Part shown: in pieces, positions 11,395 through 23,639 of the stretch
How positions within the stretch are numbered: the stretch's first letter is position 1
Layout of the letters: every line of letters begins with the position of its first letter
Assembly (NCBI GenBank): GCA_037043455.1
Contig: JAWPHD010001127.1
Span: 290,760-354,759, forward strand
DNA length: 64,000 bases
Source of the DNA: Cyrtodaria siliqua
Lineage: Eukaryota > Mollusca > Bivalvia > Adapedonta > Hiatellidae
Reading direction: 5' to 3'
The notes under the pieces: generated by a model
Seen by the model: only the letters and a program-made list of their open reading frames with translations
Databases searched by the model: none
What the model was told of the DNA's origin: nothing
Translations under genes and position numbers: made by a program

Positions 11395-14300
11395 CTGTAT
11401 TCCTCGGCATATACCGCACACTTTTTTACCCCTGATTCTGTGGTTGTGGAAGGGTTGCGCGGTTTAGGCAACAAGTACCATATTCCTCGCCTATAGCGCG
11501 CACTTTTTTACCCCAGATTCTGTGGCTGAAGTTGGGGTGCGCGGTTTAAGCAACAAGTAAATGTTTTACTCTTTTTTTTCCAGCCAAGACGAGAAGTTTT
11601 GTGGGTTTCAAAAAGTCACAAGACCGGCCGTTTACTAGAGAGATTGAATTGAACAAAAGTTGGCTTGTTTCTATTGTTTCAATAAAATGCGTTGTATGTA
11701 TATGCTTATTATCAATAAAAATAATAAAATCAAACTTTACCATATTTTATGTTGATTATTGTTGAGAAAATACCACTGAAATGTTGAAAAATATCATTGT
11801 TTACATCAATCGGCAAAGTGAAATGATAACGAGGCTGTGGTTTCCGTTTTACGTAGACGGGTTTACAAACCCGTGAATAGAATAGAATAGAATATTATGT
11901 TTTCTTCCTAATGACGACAACCGGATAACCGCGGTATTGATTTACCGCACATATTTATTTGTTAAAGTCGATTCTGAATTTTGACAACGTAGAATCTTGA
12001 TTATTCATACAGGGTTTAATTGACTGGGAAAATGTGTGAAGTGTTTGGTTCTTGCTAATCTGACTGCAAACAACGATGACTATGGTGATTATTAAACAAA
12101 CATGTAACAATACATGTACACAGAAAAATGTCAATTCCTTAATAATTGTCCTTGATTTCTACAGAAGTTTGAGTAGGTGCTGACACGATGTGTTAGGAAA
12201 ATGCATTTAATAGGTGATGCCACAAGACAATGCATCTCATTTCGAGAAACCTCTCAAACTGTCAACACCTTCAAATTGTCAACACCTTCAAATTGACAAG
12301 CAAGAGTAAATAACCTGCAAACATCACCAGATTGTTAAATTTAATATGATCGTAATAAAAGTTGACCACAGGCGTGGGGATTTTTATTTTATTGAAACTT
12401 GAGTAAACAACAAAAGTACACTCAACAGTACAAGTTTATTTACACTTGAGTAAAAAAACACAGTCTAACATGCAGCTTCGTTTTAGCCAATCAAAATTCG
12501 TTTTACATTTCCTCTTTGGTCAATGATTCAAAATGGCGCTCTGCTGTCCTGAAATTGAAAACACATGTTTTTTATGTGAGGTTTACGCTACAATACATAA
12601 CAAAAAGTTTTTTTCCAAGGATTTCAGACCCAAAGTCGGGGTGCGCGTTATATGCGCATGCGCGCTATACGCCGACAACTACAGTAATGTTTTACCAAGT
12701 CAAGCAGTTTTGTGGGTTTCAAAAAGTCGCAAGACCGGCCGTTTACTAGAGAGATTGAATCGAAAGAAAGTTGGCTTCTTCTATTCGTTCAGTAACATGT
12801 GCTTTATGTTATATGCTTAGTATCAATAAAAATAATAAAATCAAGCTTAATCATGTGTTTTGTTGAATAATGTTGATAAAATACCATTGAAATGTTGAAA
12901 AATATCATTGTTTACATCAATCAGCAAAGTGACATGATAACGAAGCTGTTGTTTCAGTAAAACGCAGACTGGTTTACCATGAATAGAATAGAATAGAATA
13001 TTATGTTTTCTATCTAACGACGACTACCGGGTAACCGCGGTATTGATTTACCGCACATATTTATTTGTTAAAGTCAATTCTGAATTTTGACAACGTAGAA
13101 TCTTGATTATTCATAAAGGGTTTAATTGAATGGGACAACGTGTGAAGTGTTTGGTTTTTGCTAATGGTCAGCAAACAATTAAACAAACATGTAACAATAC
13201 ATGTAGGCAGAAAAATGTCAATTCCTTAATTGTCCTTGATTACTTCTGAAGTTTGAGTAGGTGCTGACACGATGTGTTAGGAAAATGCATTTAATAGGTG
13301 ATGCCACAAGACAATGCATCTCATTTCGAGAAACCTCTCAAACTGTCAACACCTTCAAATTGTCAACACCTTCAAATTGACAAGCAAGAGTAAATAACCT
13401 GCAAACATCACCAGATTGTTAAATTTAATATGATCGTAATAAAAGTTGACCACAGGCGTGGGGATTTTTATTTTATTGAAACTTGAGTAAACAACAAAAG
13501 TACACTCAACAGTACAAGTTTATTTACACTTGAGTAAAAAAACACAGTCTAACATGCAGCTTCGTTTTAGCCAATCAAAATTCGTTTTACATTTCCTCTT
13601 TGGTCAATGATTCAAAATGGCGCTCTGCTGTCCTGAAATTGAAAACACATGTTTTTTATGTGAGGTTTACGCTACAATACATAACAAAAAGTTTTTTTCC
13701 AAGGATTTCAGACCCAAAGTCGGGGTGCGCGTTATATGCGCATGCGCGCTATACGCCGACAACTACAGTAATGTTTTACCAAGTCAAGCAGTTTTGTGGG
13801 TTTCAAAAAGTCGCAAGACCGGCCGTTTACTAGAGAGATTGAATCGAAAGAAAGTTGGCTTCTTCTATTCGTTCAGTAACATGTGCTTTATGTTATATGC
13901 TTAGTATCAATAAAAATAATAAAATCAAGCTTAATCATGTGTTTTGTTGAATAATGTTGATAAAATACCATTGAAATGTTGAAAAATATCATTGTTTACA
14001 TCAATCAGCAAAGTGACATGATAACGAAGCTGTTGTTTCAGTAAAACGCAGACTGGTTTACCATGAATAGAATAGAATAGAATATTATGTTTTCTATCTA
14101 ACGACGACTACCGGGTAACCGCGGTATTGATTTACCGCACATATTTATTTGTTAAAGTCAATTCTGAATTTTGACAACGTAGAATCTTGATTATTCATAA
14201 AGGGTTTAATTGAATGGGACAACGTGTGAAGTGTTTGGTTTTTGCTAATGGTCAGCAAACAATTAAACAAACATGTAACAATACATGTAGGCAGAAAAAT

Positions 14301-14858
14301 GTCAATTCCTTAATTGTCCTTGATTACTTCTGAAGTTTGAGTAGGTGCTGACACGATGTGTTAGGAAAATGCGTTTAATCACTGACGCCACAAGACAATG
14401 CATCTCATTTCGAGAAACCTCTCAAACTGTCAACACTTTCAAATTGTCAACACCTTCAAATTGACAATCAAGAGTTAATAACCTGGAAACAACACCAGTC
14501 ATACAACGCCAGATTAATAAATTTAATATGATCGTAATAAAAGTTGAACACGGGCGTGATGATTTTTATTTTATTGAAACTTGAGTAAACAACAAAAGTA
14601 CACTCAACAGTACAAGTTTATTTACACTTGAGTAAAAAAACAGTCTAACATTCAGCTTCGTTTTAGCCAATCAAAATTCGTTTTACATTTCCTCTTTAGT
14701 CAATGCTTCAAAATGGCGCTCTGCTGTCCTGAAATTGAAAACACGTTTTTTATGCGCGGTTTATGCTACAATACATAAAAGTTTTTTTCTAAGGATTTCA
14801 GGCCCAAAGTTGGGATGCGCGGTTTATGCCCATGCGCGGTTTAGGCCGACAAATACGG
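11395..14858. mobile_element. TA-flanked CCGTATT element with 1084-bp tandem copies, inserted in LINE
   Basis: The insertion is bounded by TA at 11393-11394 and 14859-14860. The left end is CTGTATTCCTCGGCATATAC; the right end in reverse is CCGTATTTGTCGGCCTAAAC. The interior is a tandem array with a period of 1084 bp between the two best copies. Right-terminus-like sequence (GCGCTATACGCCGACAAC then TACAGTA) recurs at about 12665 and 13750 as well as at the true end. The tract 12163-13289 looks identical to 13247-14373, while the outer copies (11540-12160, 14374-14858) are diverged. No transposase is seen. Deleting the element and one TA restores the LINE reading FDY-GSILW. Confidence 0.88.
12163..14373. 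repeat. Identical tandem duplication, unit 1084 bp
   Basis: Two overlapping-phase copies offset by 1084 bp with no difference seen by eye over about 1.1 kb. Each contains an open stretch starting MALCCPEIENTCFLCEV (12533 and 13617) and a shadow reading in another frame. Neither resembles a known protein, and the third copy at about 14713 is broken, so I treat them as non-coding. Confidence 0.9.
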
Positions 14859-14860
14859 TA

Positions 14861-15686
14861 ATCAAATATTGGAACTAAATATGCATTATAGAATAGCTTT
14901 TTCATATCAAGTGTCAAATATTTAGATATTCGTCTTAAAAGAGTGAATGATTACAGACTTTGCTTATCTGAACATCCCACTTTAGATGTTGATCTATTGT
15001 AATTCCGAGAAGTTTTTGAGAAGACACTGATTGTATCAGGCAATTATCTATCGAAAGCGTGAGTTTTCGAGAATGGTTTATTTTATATTTTAAACCTAAT
15101 AGCATATATGTTGTTTTTGTAGGATTTATAACCATGTTATTTATAGTGCACCATTTATTTATGTTATTTAAGTCCATTTGTAATTTATTCTCAATGAATG
15201 ACACATCCATCCCTGTTGTATGTAGCGTGAAGTCATCAGCATACATGTCAACTGAAGCTTCTTTGGTAGTTGAAGGTAGATCATTTACATAAATCAAGAA
15301 CAAAAGGGACACCTGATTTGATGATTCTCTCCTCAGATTGATACTGTCCAACTCTGACTACTTGTGTCCTGTTAGACAGATATGACTGAAACCAACGTAT
15401 TGTTAAAGTCGAAAAATGATACAAATGCAGTTTGTATAATAGTATCTCATAATCAACCATATCAAAAGCCTTTCTCACGTCAAGGAAAACACTGCCAACA
15501 AAGTTTCCAGAATCAATTTGTTCCAACCAGCTATCAACAAGGTTAATAAGTGCTGTTTGGCAAGAATGATTTTTAAGAAATCCAGATTGAGCCGAGTACA
15601 AAATATTAAATTGTTGAAAGAAAGAGTGCAGTTGCGCAGGAACATGCTTCTCAAAGATTTTGGAAATTGTTGGTAATAATGAGATA
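14861..15686 (-). pseudogene. LINE reverse transcriptase, catalytic segment (broken)
   Basis: This is the direct continuation of the RT segment beyond the 1.1 kb insertion. It begins ISLLPTISKIFEKHV, then carries motif A as FLDVRKAFD (near 15470), then RWFQSYLSNRTQ. A frame break falls at the SGVP block, where families usually read SGVPQGSVLGP. It resumes as LLFLIYVNDLP and motif C YADD (15232-15243), followed by LGITID. A second frameshift occurs near 14938, after which RRISKYL and LFYNAYLVPIFDY are readable. At 14861 it is cut by the 3.5 kb element. The catalytic residues are present, but at least two frameshifts make it a pseudogene. Confidence 0.9.
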
Positions 15687-16804
15687 CAGTACAGCTCACG
15701 CGAAACCCACACTTTACTAATTTTCTGGAGGATAAAACATTTTTACCAAATGCATCGATCAAAAAGTGCCGATTTCAGCAAAATCCTTCTCGGTATAACC
15801 AGCAATAATTCAATAAATCTCGTCGTGTGCCGCATGTCGCTAGATGCAATTTCATTGGTTGGTTGCACGATTGTAACCCCACCCTGATCGATTATACAGG
15901 CGACAGCTGTTTGACATGGGCTTATCACGTGCTGTGTATTGCAAATTACCGCAAATTACAGGCAATTAACCATCCTCGGCAAATAATTGATTTCCGGGAG
16001 GTTTTGAACGGCTTCCATTGTGATCGGTAAATCAAAGGCAAATCCATTAGTATACCGGAGAATGCGGGAGATTTGGGATGTATGTATGGCGGTTCCTATT
16101 ACCGGCTTCATGGCGACTGAACATAACATTTAATTAGTAATTATTATACTGGAAGTTATAATTTTGTTTTTAATTAGTCTTTCTTTGTAAACATTTTTAC
16201 TATTCTGATGTTTATTATTACATCGATGGGTTCTTTAGTTCTTTAGAAATAATCAGAAAAAACGGTAAAGAATTCCGGGTCATAAACCCGTTATTAGTGC
16301 CGCCTTGTTAAAAGATACATATACATGGCCAAGGATTATGGGTATTTAGTATTTATGTCGATAGGAAAACTGTTGACTTTCGGACAACAAAATCGAACAA
16401 AACTTGTGATTAAATACATTAAAAGTTTGAAATACATATTTGTTTCGAAATTTATTCATTGTATTTATCAGTCGTGTCAACTCTGCACATAAAAGATGCA
16501 CTCGGCGTCTCGTTTTTTGTACTTTTTCTGGCGATTGATTGCTTTTTCAAGCGCGATATCGGACAAGTTGAAAAATTGTCAAAAAAAATTCAGATTTTTT
16601 CCCAATAATAAATCACCACAGGTGTGCACTCATGGTTAATTGGATTCTATGCGGAATAACTCGGAGTGTGAGTGACTCGACAATGGCGTACTTGCGCGCC
16701 TGAACTAGCCGAGTACAAACATCGACTCAGCGTAGATACGCGCGGAACTCAATACAACCAAACTCGGCGAATCGAGTAAAGTGTGTTTCGCGTGAGCTGT
16801 ACTG
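15687..16804. mobile_element. TA-flanked element (Tc1/mariner-like MITE) inside the LINE RT
   Basis: 1118 bp bounded by TA at 15685-15686 and 16805-16806. The terminal inverted repeats share CAGTACAGCTCACGCGAAAC exactly, then ACACTTTACT with a small indel. A TA target and CAGT-type ends suggest the Tc1/mariner/pogo group. Short open readings inside (15827-16030, 15743-15928) show no DDE transposase motif, so it is non-autonomous. Removing it with one TA restores NYRP-ISLLP in the LINE. Confidence 0.9.
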
Positions 16805-16806
16805 TA

Positions 16807-17485
16807 GGTCTGTAATTGTTCGGGTCATCTTTTGTTCCATTTTTGTGTATTGGTAACATGCATGCCTTTTTTAGCTGATCAGGAAATATGCCTTGATCTA
16901 TGCATTTATTAATGATTGAAGTGATAGTATTAATGATACAATCCGATGCTGCTTTTATAATACGAGGTCCAATACCATCTATACCTTTTGCTTTATTTAT
17001 ATCTAATTTATCAATTATTAGCCTGACTTGGAAAATCGAGATGTAATCTATTTTAAATATTGCCTGTTTTAATTTATTATTAATACGTTTTTTTAATTCA
17101 GCGTAGTTACTTGCATATAGTGGAGTTTTGTTTATTGTATAAGCAATATTAATAAAGTAGTCATTTAGAGCGTCAGCTATATTTTTCTCCCCCTCAATTG
17201 TAACATTATTAATATTTAAAATTGGTGGTAATTTAATAACAGTTTGATTGGTTTGTGCAGATAATGATTTAAGATGCGACCAAATAAATTTAGAGTCTTT
17301 TTTGTCTTTAATTGCATTTGCAAAGGAGCATGTTTAGAAAGAGCATAGTTTAACACTGAGTATAAATATTCGAGTGAAGTGTTTGGATCAGTGAGTGTTT
17401 CAGCAGTATTTATTCCTGAATTATATAACTCATTTTTAAATTCTCGCCGAGAAATCACAATAACTTGCGCTGTGTGATATGTCAT
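16807..17485 (-). pseudogene. LINE reverse transcriptase, N-terminal segment (broken)
   Basis: Minus-strand coding remnant of a non-LTR retrotransposon. From 17485 it reads MTYHTAQVIVISRREF, then a KHAPLQ segment typical of the linker between endonuclease and reverse transcriptase. After a frame change it runs INNVTIEGEKNIADALNDYF, then KAKGIDGIGPRIIK, then LPIHKNGTKDDPNNYRP. The last two blocks are the usual start of a LINE RT domain (GxDGI...P...KxG...NYRP). It stops at 16807, where a TA-flanked element is inserted inside the NYRP-ISLLP block. Frame breaks and stops mean it is not functional. The clade looks like the CR1/L2/jockey group, which I cannot resolve by eye. Confidence 0.85.
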
Positions 17486-17751
17486 TTTATTTATTATGCG
17501 TACTCCAAGATATGCGCATATTACTGCATTTTACTGTAGAAAAAATACAAAAAACAAAGAATAGATTCTTGATGTGAAAGGAGTCGTATCAGAGAGGGAA
17601 AATGTACATATATAGATATGTACATTATTATAAATAATCATTATACGAGGGTTTTTCCAGTATTTTATTCAAGTTATGCTCCTGACAAGAATTATATGTA
17701 TAAAATTAAAAAAGGTGATAGCTCTAATATGAAGGAAGATGAGTTAAGTTT
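17486..17751. other. LINE 5' flank and unique sequence
   Basis: GCATATTACTGCATTTTACT then GTAGAAAAAATAC at about 17515-17560 recurs in the same sense at 22629-22664. The neighbouring ATTATGCGTACTCCAAG recurs in the opposite sense at about 22803-22820. The two sides of the satellite block therefore share pieces of the same repeat. Confidence 0.6.
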
Positions 17752-20700
17752 TGTGTGCACTGCACTTCCTCTCATTGCCCTATATCATTGTGTGAAGAAT
17801 CACTCCAGTCACCACTGCACTTCCTCTCATTGCCCTATATCATTGTGTGAAGAATCACTCCAGTCACCACTGCACTTCCTCTCACTGCCCTATATCATTG
17901 TGTGAAGAATCACTCCAGTCACCACTGCACTTCCTCTCAGTGCCCTATATCATTGTACGATGAATCACTCCAGTCACCACTGCACTTCCTCTCAGTGCCC
18001 TATATCATTGTGTGAAGAATCACTCCAGTCACCACTGCACTTCCTCTCAGTGCCCTATATCATTGTGTGAAGAATCACTCCAGTCACCACTGCACTTCCT
18101 CTCATTGCCCTATATCATTGTGTGAAGAATCACTCCAGTCACCACTGCACTTCCTCTCATTGCCCTATATCATTGTGTGAAGAATCACTCCAGTAACCAC
18201 TGCACTTCCTCTCAGTGCCCTATATCATTGTGTGAAGAATCACTCCAGTAACCACTGCACTTCCTCTCAGTGCCCTATATCATTGTGTGAAGAATCACTC
18301 CAGTCACCACTGCACTTTCTCTCATTGCCCTATATCATTGTGTGAACAAAAACTCCAGTCACCACTGCACTTCCTCTCATTGCCCTATATCATTGTGTGA
18401 AGAATCACTCCAGTCACCACTGCACTTCCTCTCATTGCCCTATATCATTGTGTGAAGAATCACTCCAGTCACCACTGCACTTCCTCTCAGTGCCCATATC
18501 ATTGTGTGAAGAATCACTCCAGTCACCACTGCACTTCCTCTCAGTGCCCTCTATCATTGTGTGAAGAATCACTCCAGTCACCACTGCACTCCCTCTCAGT
18601 GCCCTATATCATTGTGTGAAGAATCACTCCAGTCACCACTGCACTCCCTCTCAGTGCCCTATATTATTGTGTGAAGAATCACTCCAGTCACCACTGCACT
18701 CCCTCTCAATGCCCTATATCATTGTGTGAAGAATCACTCCAGTCACCACTGCACTTCCTCTCATTGCCCTATATCATTGTGTGAAGAATCACTCCAGTCA
18801 ACACTGCACTTCCTCTCAGTGCCCTATATCATTGTGTGAAGAATCACTCCAGTCACCACTGCACTTCCTCTCACTGCCCTATATCATTGTGTGAAGAATC
18901 ATTCCAGTCACCACTGCACTTCCTCTCATTGCCCTATATCATTGTGTGAAGAATCACTCCAGTCACCACTGCACTTCCTCTCACTGCCCTATAGCATTGT
19001 GTCAAGAATCACTCCAGTCACCACTGCACTTCCTCTCAGTGCCCTATATCATTGTGTGAAGAATCACTCCAGTCACCACTGCACTTCCTCTTAGTGCCCT
19101 ATATCATTATGTGAAGAATCACTCCAGTCACCACTGCACTTCCTCTCATTGCCCTATCACCACTGCACTTCCTCTCATTGCCCTCTATCATTGTGTGAAG
19201 AATCACTCCAGTCACCACTGCACTTCCTCTCATTGCCCTCTATCATTGTGTGAAGAATCATTCCAGTCACCACTGCACTTCCTCTCATTGCCCTATATCA
19301 TTGTGTGAAGAATCACTCCAGTCACCACTGCACTTCCTCTCATTGCCCTATATCATTGTGTGAAGAATCACTCCAGTCACCACTGCACTTCCTCTCAGTG
19401 CCCTATATCATTGTGTGAAGAATCACTTCAGTCACCACTGCACTTCCTCTCATTGCCCTCTATCATTGTGTGAAGAATCATTCCAGTCACCACTGCACTT
19501 CCTCTCATTGCCCTATATCATTGTGTGAAGAATCAGTCCAGTCACCACTGCACTTCCTCTCATTGCCCTATATCATTGTGTGAAGAATCACTCCAGTCAC
19601 CACTGCACTTCCTCTCATTGCCCTATATCATTGTGTGAAGAATCACTCCAGTCACCACTGCACTTCCTCTCATTGCCCTATATCATTGTGTGAAGAATCA
19701 CTCCAGTCACCACTGCACTTCCTCTCAGTGCCCTATATCATTGTGTGAAGAATCACTCCAGTCACCACTGCACTTCCTCTCATTGCCCTATATTATTGTG
19801 TGAAGAATCACTCCAGTCACCACTGCACTTCCTCTCATTGATCTATATCATTGTGTGAAGAATCACTCCAGTCACCACTGCACTTTCTCTCAGTGCCCTA
19901 TATCATTGTGTGAAGAATCACTTCAGTCACCACTGCACTTCCTCTCATTGCCCTCTATTATTGTGTGAAGAATCATTCCAGTCACCACTGCACTTCCTCT
20001 CATTGCCCTATATCATTGTGTGAAGAATCACTCCAGTCACCACTGCACTTCCTCTCATTGCCCTATATCATTGTGTGAAGAATCACTCCAGTCACCACTG
20101 CACTTCCTCTCATTGCCCTATATCATTGTGTGAAGAATCACTCCAGTCACCACTGCACTTCCTCTCATTGCCCTATATCATTGTGTGAAGAATCACTTCA
20201 GTCACCACTGCACTTCCTCTCATTGCCCTATATCATTGTGTGAAGAATCACTTCAGTCACCACTGCACTTCCTCTCATTGCCCTATATCATTGTGTGAAG
20301 AATCATTCCAGTCACCACTGCACTTCCTCTCATTGCCCTATATCATTGTGTGAAGAATCACTCCAGTCACCACTGCACTTCCTCTCATTGCCCTATATCA
20401 TTGTGTGAAGAATCACTCCAGTCACCACTGCACTTCCTCTCATTGCCCTATATCATTGTGTGAAGAATCACTCCAGTCACCACTGCACTTCCTCTCATTG
20501 CCCTATATTATTGTGTGAAGAATCACTCCAGTCACCACTGCACTTCCTCTCATTGATCTATATCATTGTGTGAAGAATCACTCCAGTCACCACTGCACTT
20601 CCTCTCATTGCCCTATATCATTGTGTGAAGAATCACTCCAGTCACCACTGCACTTCCTCTCATTGCCCTATCACCACTGCACTTCCTCTCATTGATCTAT

Positions 20701-21430
20701 ATCATTGTGTGAAGAATCACTCCAGTCACCACTGCACTTCCTCTCATTGCCCTCTATCATTGTGTGAAGAATCATTCCAGTCACCACTGCACTTCCTCTC
20801 ATTGCCCTATATCATTGTGTGAAGAATCACTCCAGTCACCAATGCACTTCCTCTCATTGCCCTATATCATTGTGTGAAGAATCACTCCAGTCACCACTGC
20901 ACTTCCTCTCATTGCCCTATATCATTGTGTGACGAATCACTCCAGTCACCACTGCACTTCCTCTCAGTGCGCTATATCATTGTGTGAAGAATCACTCCAG
21001 TCACCACTGCACTTCCTCTCATTGCCCTCTATCATTGTGTGAAGAATCATTCCAGTCACCACTGCACTTCCTCTCATTGCCCTATATCATTGTGTGAAGA
21101 ATCACTCCAGTCACCACTGCACTTCCTCTCATTGACCTATATCATTGTGTGAAGAATCATTCCAGTCACCACTGCACTTCCTCTCACTGCCCTATATCAT
21201 TGTGTGAAGAATCACTCCAGTCACCACTGCACTTCCTCACAGTGCCCTATATCATTGTGTGAAGAATCACTCGTCACCACTGCACTTCCTCTCAGTGCCC
21301 TATATCATTGTGTGAAGAATCACTCCAGTCACCACTGCACTTCCTCTCAGTGCCCTATATCATTGCGTGAAGAATCACTCCAGTCACCACTGCACTTCCT
21401 CTCATTGCCTACATCATTGTGTGAAGTTTC
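17752..21430. repeat. 55-bp satellite array, about 66 copies
   Basis: Units contain CACTGCACTTCCTCTCATTG, CCCTATATCATTGTGTGAAG and AATCACTCCAGTCAC. Common variants are CTCAGTG for CTCATTG, CTCTATC for CTATATC and ATTCCAG for ACTCCAG. A short unit (CCCTATCACCACTGC) occurs at about 19154 and about 20668, 1514 bp apart, showing a higher-order duplication of about 27.5 units. Open readings across it are consequences of the unit and are not genes. Confidence 0.98.
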
Positions 21431-22612
21431 TTCCAGTCCCATCAGTAGTTTTAAGTTATGTTCAAGACAAGAAGGGGCAGACAGTCAGACGGATGGTGAA
21501 GTTTCTTCCAGTCCCATCAGTAGTTTTAAGTTATGTTCCAGACAAGAAGGGGCAGACAGTCAGACGGATGGTGAAGTTTCTTCCAGTCCCATCAGTAGTT
21601 TTAAGTTATGTTCAAGACAAGAAGGGGCAGACAGTCAGACGGATGGTGAAGTTTCTTCCAGTCCCATCAGTAGTTTTAAGTTATGTTCCAGACAAGAAGG
21701 GGCAGACAGTCAGACGGATGGTGAAGTTTCTTCCAGTCCCATCAGTAGTTTTAAGTTAAGTTCCAGACAAGAAGGGGCAGACAGTCAGACGGATGGTGAA
21801 GTTTCTTCCAGTCCCATCAGTAGTTTTAAGTTATGTTCCAGACAAGAAGGGGCAGACAGTCAGACGGATGGTGAAGTTTCTTCCAGTCCCATCAGTAGTT
21901 TTAAGTTATGTTCCAGACAAGAAGGGGCAGACAGTCAGACGGATGGTGAAGTTTCTTCCAGTCCCATCAGTAGTTTTAAGTTATGTTCCAGACAAGAAGG
22001 GGCAGACAGTCAGACGGATGGTGAAGTTTCTTCCAGTCCCATCAGTAGTTTTAAGTTATGTTCCAGACAAGAAGGGGCAGACAGTCAGACGGATGGTGAA
22101 GTTTCTTCCAGTCCCATCAGTAGTTTTAAGTTATGTTCCAGACAAGAAGGGGCAGACAGTCAGACGGATGGTGAAGTTTCTTCCAGTCCCATCAGTAGTT
22201 TTAAGTTATGTGCCAGACAAGAAGGGACAGACAGTCAGACGGATGGTGAAGTTTCTTCCAGTCCCATCAGTAGTTTTAAGTTATGTTCCAGACAAGAAGG
22301 GGCAGACAGTCAGACGGATGGTGAAGTTTCTTCCAGTCCCATCAGTAGTTTTAAGTTATGTTCCAGACAAGAAGGGACAGACAGTCAGACGGATGGTGAA
22401 GTTTCTTCCAGTCCCATCAGTAGTTTTAAGTTATGTTCCAGACAAGAAGGGGCAGACAGTCAGGCGGATGGTGAAGTTTCTTCCAGTCCCATCAGTAGTT
22501 TTAAGTTATGTTCCAGACAAGAAGGGGCAGACAGTCAGACGGATGGTGTTCCAGACAAGAAGGGGCAGACAGTCAGACGGATGGACAAAGTGGCATCAAA
22601 GTGGGGAGCATA
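21424..22612. repeat. 75-bp satellite array, about 15 copies
   Basis: Units contain GTGAAGTTTCTTCCAGTCCC, ATCAGTAGTTTTAAGTTATG and GAAGGGGCAGACAGTCAGAC. The period is a multiple of three, so frames stay open over more than 1 kb. One reading gives repeats of EVSSSPISSFKLCSRQEG and another gives VKFLPVPSVVLSYVPDKKGQ. Because several frames are open at once and the phrase ends in a CAGACGGATGG motif like the pearl-type tails, I do not call a protein. It follows the 55-bp array without a gap. Confidence 0.95.
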
Positions 22613-23162
22613 ATAATTTAAACCAGCCGCGCATATTACTGTAGAAAAAATACAAAAAACAAAGCTAACAGCAGACCACTGGTAATAGTTATTGGTGTGT
22701 AAAAACAGAAAACAAAGCTAAGAGTGGACCAATGGTAATAGTAATTGTCTTTCTATCTTGGCTATTGTAGCAGAAATCAATAGCGGACCCAAAACGAGTT
22801 CTTGGAGTATGCATAATAAATACACTGACATATCACACAGCGCAAGTTATTGTGATTTCTCGGCATGAAATTTCCAGACAGAAAGATATTGAACAAATTA
22901 CCTAACAGGAAATGGTTTATGAAAAACTTTATTTTTTTCTTGCATAATATCTTGATTTTTTAGTGTGATAATTAAAGCCGGAAATCATTGTCATTTCAAT
23001 TGGCATCTGCCAATCAAAAACCAATTAAGGCATAATTGAAATCAATATCTCAAAAAGGCTTGAAAGAACTCATATAACTGCTTGTATCCTACTGAAGAAA
23101 AGAATCCTGGTCTTGGGGAGGATTTTGTTAATAAATTGTTTCTGCTTTTTTAGTTTGGAAGT
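22613..23162. other. LINE scrap and unique sequence
   Basis: At about 22827-22865, plus strand, a short reading TYHTAQVIVISRHE matches the start of the LINE segment that lies on the minus strand at 17485. AAACAAAGCTAAC / AAACAAAGCTAAG phrases are doubled at about 22657 and 22709. No gene. Confidence 0.6.
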
Positions 23163-23175
23163 ATCTGAGAAGAGA

Positions 23176-23377
23176 TTGATTGATTGAATTGGATTTTATA
23201 GTCGCACCAACAGTCAAGGTCATATGGCGACTTTCCAGCTTCCATTGGTGGAGGAAGACCCCAGGTGCCCCTCTGGGCAATTTTCGTGCAAGGGTGGCAC
23301 CTGGGTAGAACCACCGACGTTCCCCAAGCCAGCTGAATAGCTTCCTCACATAAAGATTCCTAGGCCCCGGAGGGATC
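23176..23377 (-). mobile_element. SINE-A copy, 5'-truncated, 13-bp duplication
   Basis: Body as in the other SINE-A copies (GTCGCACCAACAG, GGTGGAGGAAGACCCCAGG). It is bounded by a perfect ATCTGAGAAGAGA at 23163-23175 and 23378-23390. The break falls just inside the B-box region (GGAGGGATC), so the tRNA head is lost. Confidence 0.92.
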
Positions 23378-23639
23378 ATCTGAGAAGAGAAACTCAACAG
23401 AGTTGATTTACAAAATTTTGGTTAGAGACCTCCAAGGATGACGCGTTCAATCCCAGCCAGGACCGAATTTGGATTATCGAAATATTAGAAAGCATTTCCT
23501 ACCTTACCAGAAGAGACTTTAAACAGAGGTCTACTAGCTAAAACGCCTTGTGCAATACAGCGCAGATAAATAAATACTTATACTCACAGAGACCTCCAGT
23601 TCTTCTAGTTTCAGATCAATCCCATGTGGTTCTCGTTTG

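Noticed and set aside
12533..13904. Two identical 95-codon readings (MALCCPEIENTCFLCEV...)
   Set aside because: Duplicated only because the 1084-bp unit is duplicated; broken in the third copy and without a recognisable domain.
15743..16030. Possible transposase in the TA-flanked element within the LINE
   Set aside because: The readings are under 70 codons and show no DDE/D spacing or helix-turn-helix pattern.
21204..22644. Very long open readings (up to 469 codons) through the 55-bp and 75-bp arrays
   Set aside because: The 75-bp period is a multiple of three, so several frames stay open at once. The peptides are pure repeats, and one reading starts inside the non-coding 55-bp satellite.
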